Part shown: in pieces, positions 16,773 through 25,738 of the stretch
Numbering within the stretch: position 1 is the first letter of the stretch
Layout of the letters: the number at the start of each line of letters is the position of its first letter
From: Bacillota bacterium
Lineage (GTDB): Bacteria > Bacillota > Clostridia > Christensenellales > Aristaeellaceae
Direction of reading: 5' to 3'
NCBI GenBank assembly: GCA_023436585.1
Contig: JAEZIN010000019.1
Coordinates: 6,918-70,917, forward strand
Length of the DNA: 64,000 nt
Position numbers and translations under genes: made by a program
The notes under the pieces: model-generated
What the model saw: only the letters and a program-made list of their open reading frames with translations
The model's database searches: none
Told to the model about the DNA's origin: nothing

Positions 16773-16815
16773 GAAAGAGGCGCTGTAACGCCGATGCGTT
16801 TTTGGCGCCTCTTTC
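16773..16815 (-). terminator. Hairpin after the sugar ABC permease operon
   Basis: A perfect 11-bp stem (GAAAGAGGCGC at 16773-16783, GCGCCTCTTTC at 16805-16815) about 95 bp after the permease stop. The T-run is weak, so it may stabilise the message end rather than terminate strongly. Confidence 0.65.
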
Positions 16816-16910
16816 CGTTCTTGCCTTTTCCAGGAGGAGGGAAAAGGCAATGACCACTTTTTTAGGGGGACTCTTATCCTATGAGTTTGGCAGCCGGCGG
16901 CGTTGAAAAC

Positions 16911-18404
16911 TTATTCCTTGACGCCGCCCAAGGCCACACCCTGAATGATGTATTTGGAAAGCCCAAAATACACCAGCAGCAGGGGCAGCGCGGTAATGGT
17001 GAGGCCCAGGTAAATGGAGCCGAACTCCGTGCGGTATACGTCGCCGCGCAGCATTTGCACCATCATGGGCAGCGTTTGCTTGCTGGCGCTGCGGATCATC
17101 ATCAAGGGTGTCAGGTAGTTGTTCCAGGAGGTAATCACCGAGAAGATGCCCATGGTGGCCAGCGCGGGGGCAAGGATGGGCATGACCACCTTGTTGTAGG
17201 TGTAAAATTCCTTGGCGCCGTCGATGCGGGAAGCTTCCACAATAGACAGTTGGAAGTTGGCCTGCAGGTACTGGCGCATGAAGAACACGGTGGACGGCGC
17301 CGCGATAGCCGGCAGGATCAGGGGCAGGTAGTTATCCGTCCAGCCCAGCTGATACATGAACAGGAAGAAGCCGACGTTGGATATCTGCTGGGGAATCATC
17401 AGTATGCCCACAATCGCCGCGAACAGGAACCTGCGTCCCTTGAATTCATACACCGTCAGGCCGTAGGCCGTAAGCGCTGAGAAATACACCGAAAGGGCTG
17501 TGGAGCCAAAGGCGATGGTGGCGCTGTTGCGCAGGCCCAGGAAAGCGTCGAAACTCTTGCCGGTGCCGGTCAGTATGTTCCAGTTGCTTCCAAGGTAGAT
17601 GCTGGGGATTAATGACACGCCCTGCTGAATCTGGTAGGTGGAGCGGGTAGCGTTGACGATCATCACCAGGAAGGGGAAGATGGACAGCACGGACAGGAAT
17701 GTGCACAGAATGTACAGCAGCGTCCGTTTTGTATTGACAAAAGCATTGGCGTTTAGAATCAGCACCGCAATGGGGGCCAGCACCGCCACATAGGTGAAGG
17801 GGCCAAGGATGGCGGTGGAGTAGGGCATGTCAATGGGCAGTGCTCTTACGCGTAAAACCGTATAGAAAAGCACCAGCGCTGCGGTAAGGGTGAACACCGC
17901 CGACCAGGTCCACATTTGGGAAACCAATTTGTCTCTGCCCAGGAGCTGAAATGCAAGGGCCAGGAGGAGCAGGCCCGCACCGATATAGCCCAGCACCGGC
18001 AGTTGGGGCAGATTGGGCTTGTAAACATTGCCGGTTGCGTTCAAAACACTCTGTTTCATGGTTAGCTTTTCGGGAAAGCCGGAGGAAACAAGGCGATAGG
18101 TGATATCCTCGCCGGATGCGCCGCTTGCGCTTTCGGCAATTTTCTGCTCCAGGGCGGCGATATCCTCCTGCGCCTCGGTGACGCGGGACATGGCCCGCTT
18201 ATACTTGCGGCTGTCGGTAGGCTCCTTGGCGGCATCCAGGTCACTCAGCGCCTTCTCCAATTCGGGAAGGCCGGCCTTTAAAGCCTCCAGGGATGTCTGC
18301 GTCTCCTGGATGGAAATATCCTTGAAGGTGAAGGCGGGAATAAAGCACGCCGCCAGTGCCGCCGCCAGCAGAAGGATGGAGATTATCCGAATGGCCGGTT
18401 TCAC
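16911..18404 (-). CDS. Sugar ABC transporter permease (MalG type) with long N-terminal extension
   Basis: The C-terminal ~270 residues are a standard inner-membrane permease of the CUT1 sugar importer class, with the ATPase-contact EAA loop (EASRIDGAKEFYTYNKVVMP). Usual MalG proteins have about 280 aa; this one has 497. The extra N-terminus has a first membrane segment (residues 5-26), a ~105-residue outer domain with coiled-coil character (about 33-95), and three more membrane segments (about 138-156, 164-188, 199-223) before the canonical first helix near 227. It overlaps the upstream permease gene by 4 bp. The extension could hold the solute-binding protein, which lacks a lipid anchor. No ATPase is encoded here; a shared MsmX-type ATPase is the usual solution. 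Confidence 0.9.
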   Translation of the reverse strand: MKPAIRIISILLLAAALAACFIPAFTFKDISIQETQTSLEALKAGLPELEKALSDLDAAKEPTDSRKYKRAMSRVTEAQEDIAALEQKIAESASGASGEDITYRLVSSGFPEKLTMKQSVLNATGNVYKPNLPQLPVLGYIGAGLLLLALAFQLLGRDKLVSQMWTWSAVFTLTAALVLFYTVLRVRALPIDMPYSTAILGPFTYVAVLAPIAVLILNANAFVNTKRTLLYILCTFLSVLSIFPFLVMIVNATRSTYQIQQGVSLIPSIYLGSNWNILTGTGKSFDAFLGLRNSATIAFGSTALSVYFSALTAYGLTVYEFKGRRFLFAAIVGILMIPQQISNVGFFLFMYQLGWTDNYLPLILPAIAAPSTVFFMRQYLQANFQLSIVEASRIDGAKEFYTYNKVVMPILAPALATMGIFSVITSWNNYLTPLMMIRSASKQTLPMMVQMLRGDVYRTEFGSIYLGLTITALPLLLVYFGLSKYIIQGVALGGVKE

Positions 18405-19378
18405 CTGAAATTCCTCCTTGCCTTCTTTTCGCTGCGGTCCCGCATGATGAAGAACAGCAGGGCGCTGAAAAGGATGATGATGAACAGCAGAATCACCGAA
18501 GCGGCGGAAGCCGTGTTGAAGTTGTACGTGCCGGTGAAGGCCTGGTTGTAGATAAAGCGGGCAACGGTGTTGGTGGTGTTGTTGGGGTTACCCTGGGTTA
18601 AAAGGTGGGGGATGTCGAACATCTGCAATCCGCCGATGAGCGAAGTGACCAGGTTGTACAGAAGGATGGGGCGCAGAAGCGGCAGCGTGATCCTGCGGAA
18701 CATTTGCCCGCTGGTGCAGCCGTCCACCATGCCCGCCTCAAACAGCGTGGGGTTGATGCCCAGGATGCCGGCGGTCAGGATAATCATGGTGTTGCCGTAC
18801 CACATCCAAAACTGGATAAAGCTGATGATGCCGCGGCTGAAGGACACGTCCCGATAGAATTCATAGGGCGTAGCCAGCAGGCCCAATTGATGCAGCAGCG
18901 TGTTGATAGGCGCCACGGGGTAATTGAACATGGAATAGAACAACACGGCGATGGTAGCTGCCGTGATCGTATTCGGAAGGAAGATCAGCACCTTAAACCC
19001 GCCCTGGAAATGCAGCCGCATGCGGCGGCTGGTGAACCAGTGGGCCAGAAGCAGTGCCAGTATGATCTGGGGGATGAAATTGACACCCCAAATGATGAAC
19101 GTATTGCCCAGTGAGTTCCAAAAGCTTTGCCCTGCGGCAGTGTTATAGTTAAGCAGCTGCAAGTAATTGCTGATGCCCGTAAAAACGTAGTTCATGTTCC
19201 AGTTGGCCATGCTGCTGAAGCTGACCCGGAACGTAAAGATAATGGAATAGAGCTGAAATACGCAAAAGGAAAGAATGAATGGCGCAACAAAGTAATAGCC
19301 GTAACGGCTGTAATCCACCCTGCTGCGCAAAGCGCTGTGCTTTTTACGGTTAGCACGAACAACGTTGGAATTGATCAT
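18401..19378 (-). CDS. Sugar ABC transporter permease (MalF type)
   Basis: A 325-aa CUT1 permease with an N-terminal cytoplasmic stretch, six predicted membrane segments and the EAA loop (EAGMVDGCTSGQMFRRITLP). ATG 19378 is preceded by AAGGGG seven bases away; the GTG at 19384 is too close to it. It pairs with the extended MalG-type permease directly downstream (4-bp overlap) to form the translocation pore. The binding-protein gene lies upstream, separated by a large palindrome. Context (GH3 xylosidase, xylose isomerase) suggests xylo-oligosaccharides as substrate; this is inference. Confidence 0.93.
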   Translation of the reverse strand: MINSNVVRANRKKHSALRSRVDYSRYGYYFVAPFILSFCVFQLYSIIFTFRVSFSSMANWNMNYVFTGISNYLQLLNYNTAAGQSFWNSLGNTFIIWGVNFIPQIILALLLAHWFTSRRMRLHFQGGFKVLIFLPNTITAATIAVLFYSMFNYPVAPINTLLHQLGLLATPYEFYRDVSFSRGIISFIQFWMWYGNTMIILTAGILGINPTLFEAGMVDGCTSGQMFRRITLPLLRPILLYNLVTSLIGGLQMFDIPHLLTQGNPNNTTNTVARFIYNQAFTGTYNFNTASAASVILLFIIILFSALLFFIMRDRSEKKARRNFR

Positions 19379-19434
19379 GGACACACCCCTTCGTTCGCGG
19401 CGTTTTGGCGCAAAACAGGCTTTGCAGATAGGGA

Positions 19435-19466
19435 TGCAGCCTGGCGGGCATGCCCGCCAGGCTGCA
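19435..19466 (-). repeat. 32-nt perfect palindrome between binding-protein and permease genes
   Basis: The 16-nt half TGCAGCCTGGCGGGCA is followed immediately by its reverse complement. In RNA it forms a very stable GC-rich hairpin just after the binding-protein stop codon. Such structures commonly block 3' decay and partly terminate, so that binding protein is made in excess of permeases. Confidence 0.9.
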
Positions 19467-19475
19467 CCTTATAGT

Positions 19476-20786
19476 TTACTCGACGGTGATGTTGTTGAAC
19501 AGGGCGGCCACGGCAGCCTTGAAGTCCGCGATGGCGGTGTCCTTGTCTTTTTCGCCGTTGACATAGGGGATCAGGCAGTTGTCGTTGAACAAGCGCTCGA
19601 TATCCAGGTCATAGGCGGTCTTGTTGGAGGCGTTGATGGTCAGGGAGCTGGCGGCGAAAGCGCCGTAGTGGTCCTGGCCGCCCAGGAAGTCATTGGGGGT
19701 CGCTTCGGCGGCGATGGCCTTGGCCACGTCCATGTTGGACACGAAGTCGCCGGAATCCTTAGCATACTGGGTCAGGAACGCGGGATCCAAGGTGATGTAG
19801 TTGATGAGGTCTTTGATAGCGGCCTTCTTGGCATCGCTGGCTTCAGCAACCTTGGCAGCGTTGGCGCCCAGCCAGGTGCCGCCCCAGGAGTAGCCCACCG
19901 GGCCATTGACCATGCGCCAGTCGCCATAGGTGCCGTTGCCGGGGGCGGGATCAACCGTGGTGTCGGTGCGGGAGTTGGGCTTCAATACGTAGTGCAGGCC
20001 CCAGGTGGGCAGGAAATAGCACATGGTGATATCGCTCTTCATGCCCAGGAACCAGGATTCCTGCCACTGAGTGGATTCGTTGTACAGACCGTCGGCCTTC
20101 ATATCCTTGGCCAGGTCCATCAGCTCAAACAACACGTCTTCGACAACCAGCTTGTTGTCGGCAACCCAGCCCTTTTCGCGCAGATACAGGAAGGGCTTCA
20201 CGATGTCGCCCAGGGAGGAGAACATTTTGACTTCACCGTTGGAAGCTTCCTTGAGCTTCAGGGCGGTGTCATAGAAAGCGTCAATGTCCTTGACCGCTTC
20301 TTGGAACTCTTCGGGGGTCTTCACGCCCAGGTACTTTTCGGCCAGGGAGGCGCGATAGAACAGGGCGCCGGGGGTCGCCTGCCAGGACAGGGCCTTGGGA
20401 ACGCCGGCGGAATCACGGCCGAAGTCCACCACGGCGGGCACGGAGACCTTCAGGTCTTCCTCGGTGAAGCCCAGGTCCAAAAGGCTGGCGGTGTTGGGGG
20501 AATCAATGTACTTCTTGGCGAAGTCAGCTTCCAGCGCGAATACGTCGGGAGCTTCCGCGGCGTTGGTGGCCAGCATGGGATCCAGCTTGCCGGGGAAGTC
20601 GGCGGTGGGGGTAAGCACGTAAACGATCTCTACGTTGGGATGGGCGGGAATGTAATAGTCGTTGACGATCTTGGAGAGCTCATCGGTGAAGGACCAGAAG
20701 GTGATGGTGATTTTTTCTTCCGCCGCTGCGCCAAACATGGGCACCAGCATGAGAACGACCAGGACGAGAGCCAACAGTTTCTTCAT
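19476..20786 (-). CDS. Extracellular sugar-binding protein of ABC importer
   Basis: A 436-aa family-1-type solute-binding protein. It starts with a signal peptide (KKLLALVLVVLMLVPMFG, cleavage near AAAEE) and continues KITITFWSFTDELSKI, the typical first strand. The ATG at 20786 has GAGGAGG six bases upstream. There is no lipobox cysteine, unusual for a Gram-positive importer, so the protein should be released or held some other way. It is the first gene of the importer operon, followed by two permeases after a strong palindrome. The ligand is not identifiable from sequence; context points to xylose oligomers. Confidence 0.93.
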   Translation of the reverse strand: MKKLLALVLVVLMLVPMFGAAAEEKITITFWSFTDELSKIVNDYYIPAHPNVEIVYVLTPTADFPGKLDPMLATNAAEAPDVFALEADFAKKYIDSPNTASLLDLGFTEEDLKVSVPAVVDFGRDSAGVPKALSWQATPGALFYRASLAEKYLGVKTPEEFQEAVKDIDAFYDTALKLKEASNGEVKMFSSLGDIVKPFLYLREKGWVADNKLVVEDVLFELMDLAKDMKADGLYNESTQWQESWFLGMKSDITMCYFLPTWGLHYVLKPNSRTDTTVDPAPGNGTYGDWRMVNGPVGYSWGGTWLGANAAKVAEASDAKKAAIKDLINYITLDPAFLTQYAKDSGDFVSNMDVAKAIAAEATPNDFLGGQDHYGAFAASSLTINASNKTAYDLDIERLFNDNCLIPYVNGEKDKDTAIADFKAAVAALFNNITVE

Positions 20787-20830
20787 GGGAAACCTCCTCT
20801 TTATTGCGGCAACGCCGCTGATTTCATTCA

Positions 20831-20848
20831 AAAGCAACTTTCGTTGCT
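20831..20848 (-). promoter_or_regulatory. Small hairpin in the binding-protein leader
   Basis: On the minus strand AAGCAAC-GAAA-GTTGCTT forms a 7-bp stem closed by a GAAA tetraloop, about 45 bp before the start codon. It may stabilise the 5' end of the abundant binding-protein message. Confidence 0.5.
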
Positions 20849-20862
20849 TATTGACGTGTTTT

Positions 20863-20888
20863 CGAAAAAATGACAATGTCATTTTTCG
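20863..20888. promoter_or_regulatory. Candidate operator upstream of the sugar importer
   Basis: An AT-rich palindrome centred on TGACAATGTCA, with arms CGAAAAA and TTTTTCG, lies between the binding-protein gene and the downstream end of the LacI paralogue 2 gene. It is the best operator-like site in this gap and is a candidate target of one of the adjacent regulators. Confidence 0.5.
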
Positions 20889-20950
20889 ATTCAGAACTTT
20901 TCGCCTGCGGCCATGTTTACCGTTCTGCGCTTGCCTGAACGGCACCGGCC

Positions 20951-21976
20951 TCAGGCTGTCGCCTCCCTGACGGCGATTTTTTGTACGGTTTCGCCGGGAA
21001 GCAGCTTTCCTTCCACCACCATGATGTCGGAACCGGCAGTTTGGGGATTTTCGATACGCTCAATGAGGCAGGCTGCGGCTTGCGCCCCGATGCGGCCGGT
21101 GTTCTGTGCAATGGTGGCCAGCTTGGGCTGCGTGAGCTGCATCAGCTCAATTCCGTCATACCCCGCGATGGAGATATCGCCAGGGATTGATAGCCCTGCC
21201 GAGCGGATGGCTTCTATGCCGCCCAGGGCCGCATAGTCGTCAGACATAAGGATGCAGGTAGGCCGATTGGGTAATTGCAGGATTTTCGTGACTGCCCTGT
21301 TGGCGCTGGGCGGGTTATGGTAAGCACATTCCACGATGTATTCGGGCGGGGTGGGCAGGTTCAGTTCCCGCATGGTGCGGAAGAAGCCTGTGACCCGGCT
21401 TTCCGTGACAGCGGAGCGCATACCGTGGACGAAGGCGATGCGGCGGTGGCCCTGTTCGTATACGTAATGGACAAGATCCCGCATACCGCTTACGTTGTCG
21501 GATAGGATGCAGGTGCGGTTGTTAAACACGTGGTCGATGGTAACGATTGGCAGGTCGGAGGCAATCAGCTCAATGACCTCGGGGGCAAAAAAGTCCACAC
21601 AGGCCAGGCATACGCCATCCACGTTGCGGTAACGACAGTGCTCCAGGTAGGTCATTTTGGTGCGGCCGATGTTGTGGTTTATAAAGGTAATGTCGTAGCC
21701 CTTGTTTTCTGCTTCGCTTTTGAAGCTGTCCAGCACGGCGGCAAAGTAGTTGTGCGTCAGGCCGCTTTGGGTATCATCCACAAACAGGACGCCCAGGTTG
21801 TAGGTTCGGTTGGTCTTCAGCGCCCTGGCCAGGGAATTGGGATAATAGCCTACCTCTTGAGCGGTTTGTATCACAAGTTTCCGTGTGGCCTCGCTGACAT
21901 CGCTGTAGTTGTTGAGCGCTTTGGAGACCGTGGAAACCGACAGGCCGCACCGCGCGGAAACTTCTTTGATGGTCAC
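20951..21976 (-). CDS. LacI-family repressor, paralogue 2
   Basis: A 341-aa LacI repressor closely similar to the protein at 15617-16642 over its whole length, including the HTH (VTIKEVSARCGLSVSTVSKA) and the SIAGYDGIELMQLTQPKLAT end. The GTG at 21976 gives a protein colinear with the paralogue; AAGGAG lies ~12 bases upstream. The frame continues to ATG 22012, but no ribosome-binding site precedes that. It lies upstream of the importer operon and in the same direction, so it may be partly co-transcribed with it. Nucleotide similarity is also high, so the duplication is recent. Confidence 0.93.
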   Translation of the reverse strand: MTIKEVSARCGLSVSTVSKALNNYSDVSEATRKLVIQTAQEVGYYPNSLARALKTNRTYNLGVLFVDDTQSGLTHNYFAAVLDSFKSEAENKGYDITFINHNIGRTKMTYLEHCRYRNVDGVCLACVDFFAPEVIELIASDLPIVTIDHVFNNRTCILSDNVSGMRDLVHYVYEQGHRRIAFVHGMRSAVTESRVTGFFRTMRELNLPTPPEYIVECAYHNPPSANRAVTKILQLPNRPTCILMSDDYAALGGIEAIRSAGLSIPGDISIAGYDGIELMQLTQPKLATIAQNTGRIGAQAAACLIERIENPQTAGSDIMVVEGKLLPGETVQKIAVREATA

Positions 21977-22040
21977 GGGCCAAAAGCACTCCTTTCCCAT
22001 GAAAATCTTCATATTTTGCTAAATCGTTTTCTATAGACAC

Positions 22041-22070
22041 ATTATATAGCATATTGTATAAAAAAATCAA
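22041..22070 (-). promoter_or_regulatory. Promoter of LacI paralogue 2
   Basis: TTGATT (22070-22065) and TATAAT (22046-22041) on the minus strand with an 18-bp spacer. The expected transcript start lies about 60 bp before the GTG start, which supports GTG 21976 over ATG 22012. Confidence 0.75.
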
Positions 22071-22213
22071 GTGCCTCTCTCAATTTTTTCTGAAAAAGCC
22101 AAAATCAGCGCAATAGGATATTGAATGGAAACGATATTATGGCAATTGTTTGGACAAAGAAGACAATGTGGTCACGCTATTACGAATACGGTTTAGGTAA
22201 AGGGTTACATGCT

Positions 22214-22248
22214 GAAAGAAGAGCCCTTCGCACAAGGCCCCTTCTTTC
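22214..22248 (-). terminator. Hairpin after the GH3 gene
   Basis: GAAAGAAG/CTTCTTTC arms with an inner CCTT/AAGG stem about 27 bp after the GH3 stop. It lacks a clear T-run, so it is a probable terminator or 3'-end stabiliser. Confidence 0.55.
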
Positions 22249-22274
22249 TATTTGTAGTAAACTGCCGCCTATGT

Positions 22275-24350
22275 TTAGCGGATTAATTGCAGTGTAAGCG
22301 GTGCGGACCCTGCCAATTCCAGGCTTTTTGCATCACCCTGGCTTCCGCCCACCGATAAAAGGAAGCTGCTTCCGCCGGATATGTACCTGCCCGAGTCATC
22401 GGTCACGGTAAAAGCTTCCGCCGGCAGGACCATGGAAACCGTTTTTTCTTCCCCGGCCTTCAAATGCACCCGCTGAAAGGCACACAGCCTGGGATTAGGT
22501 GTCTTATAGGCCGATTCGCTGGCGTGAATGTACACCTGGATCACTTCGCCGCCATCCATCGCGCCTGTGTTTTTCAATGTAACCGTCAGCGTATCGCCCT
22601 GTACGCTTGCCTTTTCGTACACAAAGCGGGTGTAGGACAAACCATAGCCAAAGGGATACAGGGGCGTTTTTGTAAAGTACCGGTAGGTACGGTCTTTCAT
22701 GCTGTAATCGGTGAAATCAGGCAGCTCCTCCACGCTGTGATAGAAGGTGAGGGGCAGGCGCCCGGAAGGAGATACCTTTCCGAAAAGTATATCGGCTGCG
22801 GCGGTGCCCCCGGCCTGGCCGGGATACCACGCATAGAGGATGGCGTTGCCCTCTTCCACCCGCAGGGCGCTTCCCGCGGCCACCAATGTCACCACCGGCT
22901 TTCCGGTTTTCAAAACGGCATCCAGCAGCTTTCTTTGGGAAAGGGGCAGCTCCAAGTCGACTTTGTCGCCGGAGAAGTATTGGTTGCCGGTGTCGCCTTC
23001 CTCCCCCTCGATGGTGGCGTCCAGGCCAAGGCAGAGGATGACCACATCGGATTCCCTGGCGGCGGCTACTGCCTCCGCCAGGCGGTCATCGGCCTGGGAA
23101 AGCCCGCTCATGCGGTCCTTGTGCAGATGGCAGCCCTGGGAATACAGAACCCTTGCCTTGCTGCGGCACGCGGAACGGATTCCCTCCAGGAACGTGACAT
23201 AGCGGGAGGACGTGCCGTTGTAGTTGCCTTCCAGGCAGGCCTGGCTGTCGGCGTTGGGGCCGATGACGGCCACGGTGGAAAGCTTGTCCAGGTCAAGGGG
23301 CAGCAGCCCGTCGTTCTTTAAGAGCACCATGCTCTTTTGCGCCGCCTCCAGCGATTTTTGATTGTGAGCGTCGGTATCGTTTTCCAAATAAGAAATCTGG
23401 TTGTACTCGCAATTTTCATCAAACAGACCCAGCTTGATGCGGGTGGCCATAAGTCTCGTGGCCGCCAGGGTTATTTGATCTTCGGTGACAAGGCCTTCCT
23501 CATATGCCTGCATCATATGAAGGTAGGTGTTGCCGCAGTTTAAATCGCAGCCCCATTTCAAGGCCAGCGCGGCGCTTTCGGGAGCAGTATCTGTGACATG
23601 GTGCCTGGTGTGGAAATCCCGTATGGCCCAGCAATCGCTGACCACATGGCCTTCAAAGCCCCATTCATCCCGAAGGATATCCTTTAGCAATGTCTTGGAG
23701 CCGCAGGCGGGTTCGCCGTTCACGCGGTTGTACGCGCCCATCACGGACTCCACCTTCGCCTCCTTCACCAGCGCCTCAAAGGCCGGCAAGTAGGTTTCCC
23801 GCATGTCCTTGGGGGAGGCCACGGCGTCGAACTCGTGGCGCAGCGCTTCCGGCCCGGAATGCACGGCAAAATGCTTGGCGCAGGCGGCGCCTTTCAAATA
23901 TTCGCCGCTGCCCTGCAATCCCTTTACAAAGGCCACACCCAGGCGGGCAGTAAGGTAGGGGTCTTCGCCGTAGGTTTCATGGCCGCGGCCCCAGCGCGGA
24001 TCGCGGAAGATGTTGATGTTGGGGGACCAGAAGGTGAGCCCCTTGTAGATGTCGCGGTCGCCCTGGGCGCTTTGGGCATTGTACTTGGCCCGGCCCTCGG
24101 TGGCGATGACTTCGGCGATTTCCCCAAGTCCCTCGGCATCAAACATGGCCGCCAGGCCGATGGCCTGGGGGAACACCGTGGCGGTGCCCGCCCGGGCCAC
24201 GCCGTGGAGCGCTTCGTTCCACCAGTTATAGGCGGGAATCCCCAAACGGGGGATGGCGGGGGCATCATAACGGAGCTGGGAAGCCTTTTCATCCAGCGTC
24301 ATTTGGGAGACGATTTTTTGTGCCTGCTCCCAGATTGCTTTTGGGTTCAT
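22275..24350 (-). CDS. Glycoside hydrolase family 3, probable beta-xylosidase
   Basis: A 691-aa GH3 enzyme with the N-terminal barrel domain, the catalytic nucleophile in VVSDCWAI (Asp239), the C-terminal sandwich domain and a fibronectin-III-like end. The SDC form of the nucleophile motif and the early NWWNEALHG motif are typical of the bacterial/plant beta-xylosidase and alpha-arabinofuranosidase subgroup. No signal peptide is present, so it acts in the cytoplasm on imported oligosaccharides. It follows xylA by 33 bp in the same direction, which fits release of xylose for isomerization. Substrate is inferred, and beta-glucosidase activity is possible. Confidence 0.93.
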   Translation of the reverse strand: MNPKAIWEQAQKIVSQMTLDEKASQLRYDAPAIPRLGIPAYNWWNEALHGVARAGTATVFPQAIGLAAMFDAEGLGEIAEVIATEGRAKYNAQSAQGDRDIYKGLTFWSPNINIFRDPRWGRGHETYGEDPYLTARLGVAFVKGLQGSGEYLKGAACAKHFAVHSGPEALRHEFDAVASPKDMRETYLPAFEALVKEAKVESVMGAYNRVNGEPACGSKTLLKDILRDEWGFEGHVVSDCWAIRDFHTRHHVTDTAPESAALALKWGCDLNCGNTYLHMMQAYEEGLVTEDQITLAATRLMATRIKLGLFDENCEYNQISYLENDTDAHNQKSLEAAQKSMVLLKNDGLLPLDLDKLSTVAVIGPNADSQACLEGNYNGTSSRYVTFLEGIRSACRSKARVLYSQGCHLHKDRMSGLSQADDRLAEAVAAARESDVVILCLGLDATIEGEEGDTGNQYFSGDKVDLELPLSQRKLLDAVLKTGKPVVTLVAAGSALRVEEGNAILYAWYPGQAGGTAAADILFGKVSPSGRLPLTFYHSVEELPDFTDYSMKDRTYRYFTKTPLYPFGYGLSYTRFVYEKASVQGDTLTVTLKNTGAMDGGEVIQVYIHASESAYKTPNPRLCAFQRVHLKAGEEKTVSMVLPAEAFTVTDDSGRYISGGSSFLLSVGGSQGDAKSLELAGSAPLTLQLIR

Positions 24351-24383
24351 GTGTGCCCCCGCCTTTCCCTTTTGTTCATGGTA

Positions 24384-25703
24384 TCAGCTGAACAGTACGC
24401 TGTTGAGCACGCTTTCCAGATATTCCTGCTTTCCGGAGCCGGGCAGCGGCGCGGAGCCCTTCTTTTCGGCATAGGCGGCCAGCTCTTCCAGGGAGGTTTC
24501 GCCATCGCGGATCTTTTTGCCGATGCCCGATGTATAGCTTGCGTACCGCTCCTTGACGAATTCGTCAATGCGGCCGTCCTCGATGATGCGGGCCGCTTTT
24601 AAAAGGCCCAGCGCGAAGGAATCCATGCCCAGGATGAAGCCCAGGAACATGTCTTCCAGGGAGTAGCTGGGGCGGCGGTCCTTGGCGTCAAAGTTCAGGC
24701 CGCCGTTTTTGAGGCCGCCGGCCTTCAATACTTCATACATGCACAGGGTGGTGTCGTATACGTTGGAGGGGAACTGGTCGGTGTCCCAGCCCAGGAACAG
24801 GTCGCCCTGATTGGCGTCGATGCTGCCCAGCATGCCGTTGATGGCCGATACGCGCAGATCGTGCTGGAAGGTATGGCCGGCCAAAGTGGCATGGTTGGCC
24901 TCGATGTTCATTTTGAAATCCTTGTCCAGCCCGTACTGGCGGACAAAGCCGATGGCGGTGGCGGCGTCATAGTCATATTGATGCTTCATGGGCTCCTTGG
25001 GCTTGGGCTCGATGAAGAAATCCCCCTTGAAGCCGATGCTGCGGCCATACTTCACGGCCATCTTCATCAGGGCGGCAATGTTCTCCTGTTCGAACTTCAT
25101 GTCGGTGTTGAGCAGCGTTTCGTAGCCTTCGCGGCCGCCCCAGAACACGTAGCCCAGGCCGCCCAGCTTGACGGTGATGTCGATGGCCTTTTTGATCTGC
25201 GCCGCGGCATGGCAAAATACGTCCGCGCTGTTGCTGGAACCTGCGCCGTTCATGAACCTGGCATGGCTGAACAGGTTGGCCGTACCCCACAAAAGCTTGA
25301 TGCCGGTAGCCTTCATTTTGGCCAGGATATAATCGCTGATCTCATCCAGCCGGGCATTTGTCTCCGCCAGGGTGTCCGCTTCGGGCACGATGTCGGCGTC
25401 ATGGAAGCAGAAGTATTCGATGCCAAGCTTCTGCATGATCTCAAAACCCGCGTCCACCTTGGCCTGGGCATGCTCCATGGTGCCCGGCTTCGCGCCAAAC
25501 GCTTTGTCCGCCGTGCCGGGGCCGAACATGTCGGTACCGGTGGCACAAAGGGTATGCCACCAGGCCATGGCAAAGCGGAGGTGTTCCTTCATGGGCTTGC
25601 CCAGCACCAGCTGCTCCGGGTTATAGTATTTGAAGGAGAGGGGATTCCGGGACTGCGGGCCTTCATAGGCTACCTTGGGCAGGTTTTTGAAAATCTCGCT
25701 CAT
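24384..25703 (-). CDS. xylA: Xylose isomerase
   Basis: Converts D-xylose to D-xylulose. The 439-aa protein has the family-length barrel and the catalytic His101/Asp104 in CFHDADIVPE, the metal site region FFIEPKPKEPMKHQ and the conserved NIEANHATLAGH and GSIDANQGD motifs of class II xylose isomerases. The start is ATG 25703 with AAGGAG seven bases upstream; the longer open frame is leader. It is transcribed from a consensus promoter at 25958-25930 through a ~220-nt leader containing two identical palindromic operators. No xylulokinase is seen nearby. Confidence 0.97.
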   Translation of the reverse strand: MSEIFKNLPKVAYEGPQSRNPLSFKYYNPEQLVLGKPMKEHLRFAMAWWHTLCATGTDMFGPGTADKAFGAKPGTMEHAQAKVDAGFEIMQKLGIEYFCFHDADIVPEADTLAETNARLDEISDYILAKMKATGIKLLWGTANLFSHARFMNGAGSSNSADVFCHAAAQIKKAIDITVKLGGLGYVFWGGREGYETLLNTDMKFEQENIAALMKMAVKYGRSIGFKGDFFIEPKPKEPMKHQYDYDAATAIGFVRQYGLDKDFKMNIEANHATLAGHTFQHDLRVSAINGMLGSIDANQGDLFLGWDTDQFPSNVYDTTLCMYEVLKAGGLKNGGLNFDAKDRRPSYSLEDMFLGFILGMDSFALGLLKAARIIEDGRIDEFVKERYASYTSGIGKKIRDGETSLEELAAYAEKKGSAPLPGSGKQEYLESVLNSVLFS

Positions 25704-25738
25704 ACGCGCGCTCCTTTTTGTTGGTTGTTTCGCCGGGG

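Noticed and set aside
19365..20873. 502-residue plus-strand frame
   Set aside because: It is antisense to the sugar-binding protein, Gly/Val/Gln-rich without domain pattern and without a ribosome-binding site.
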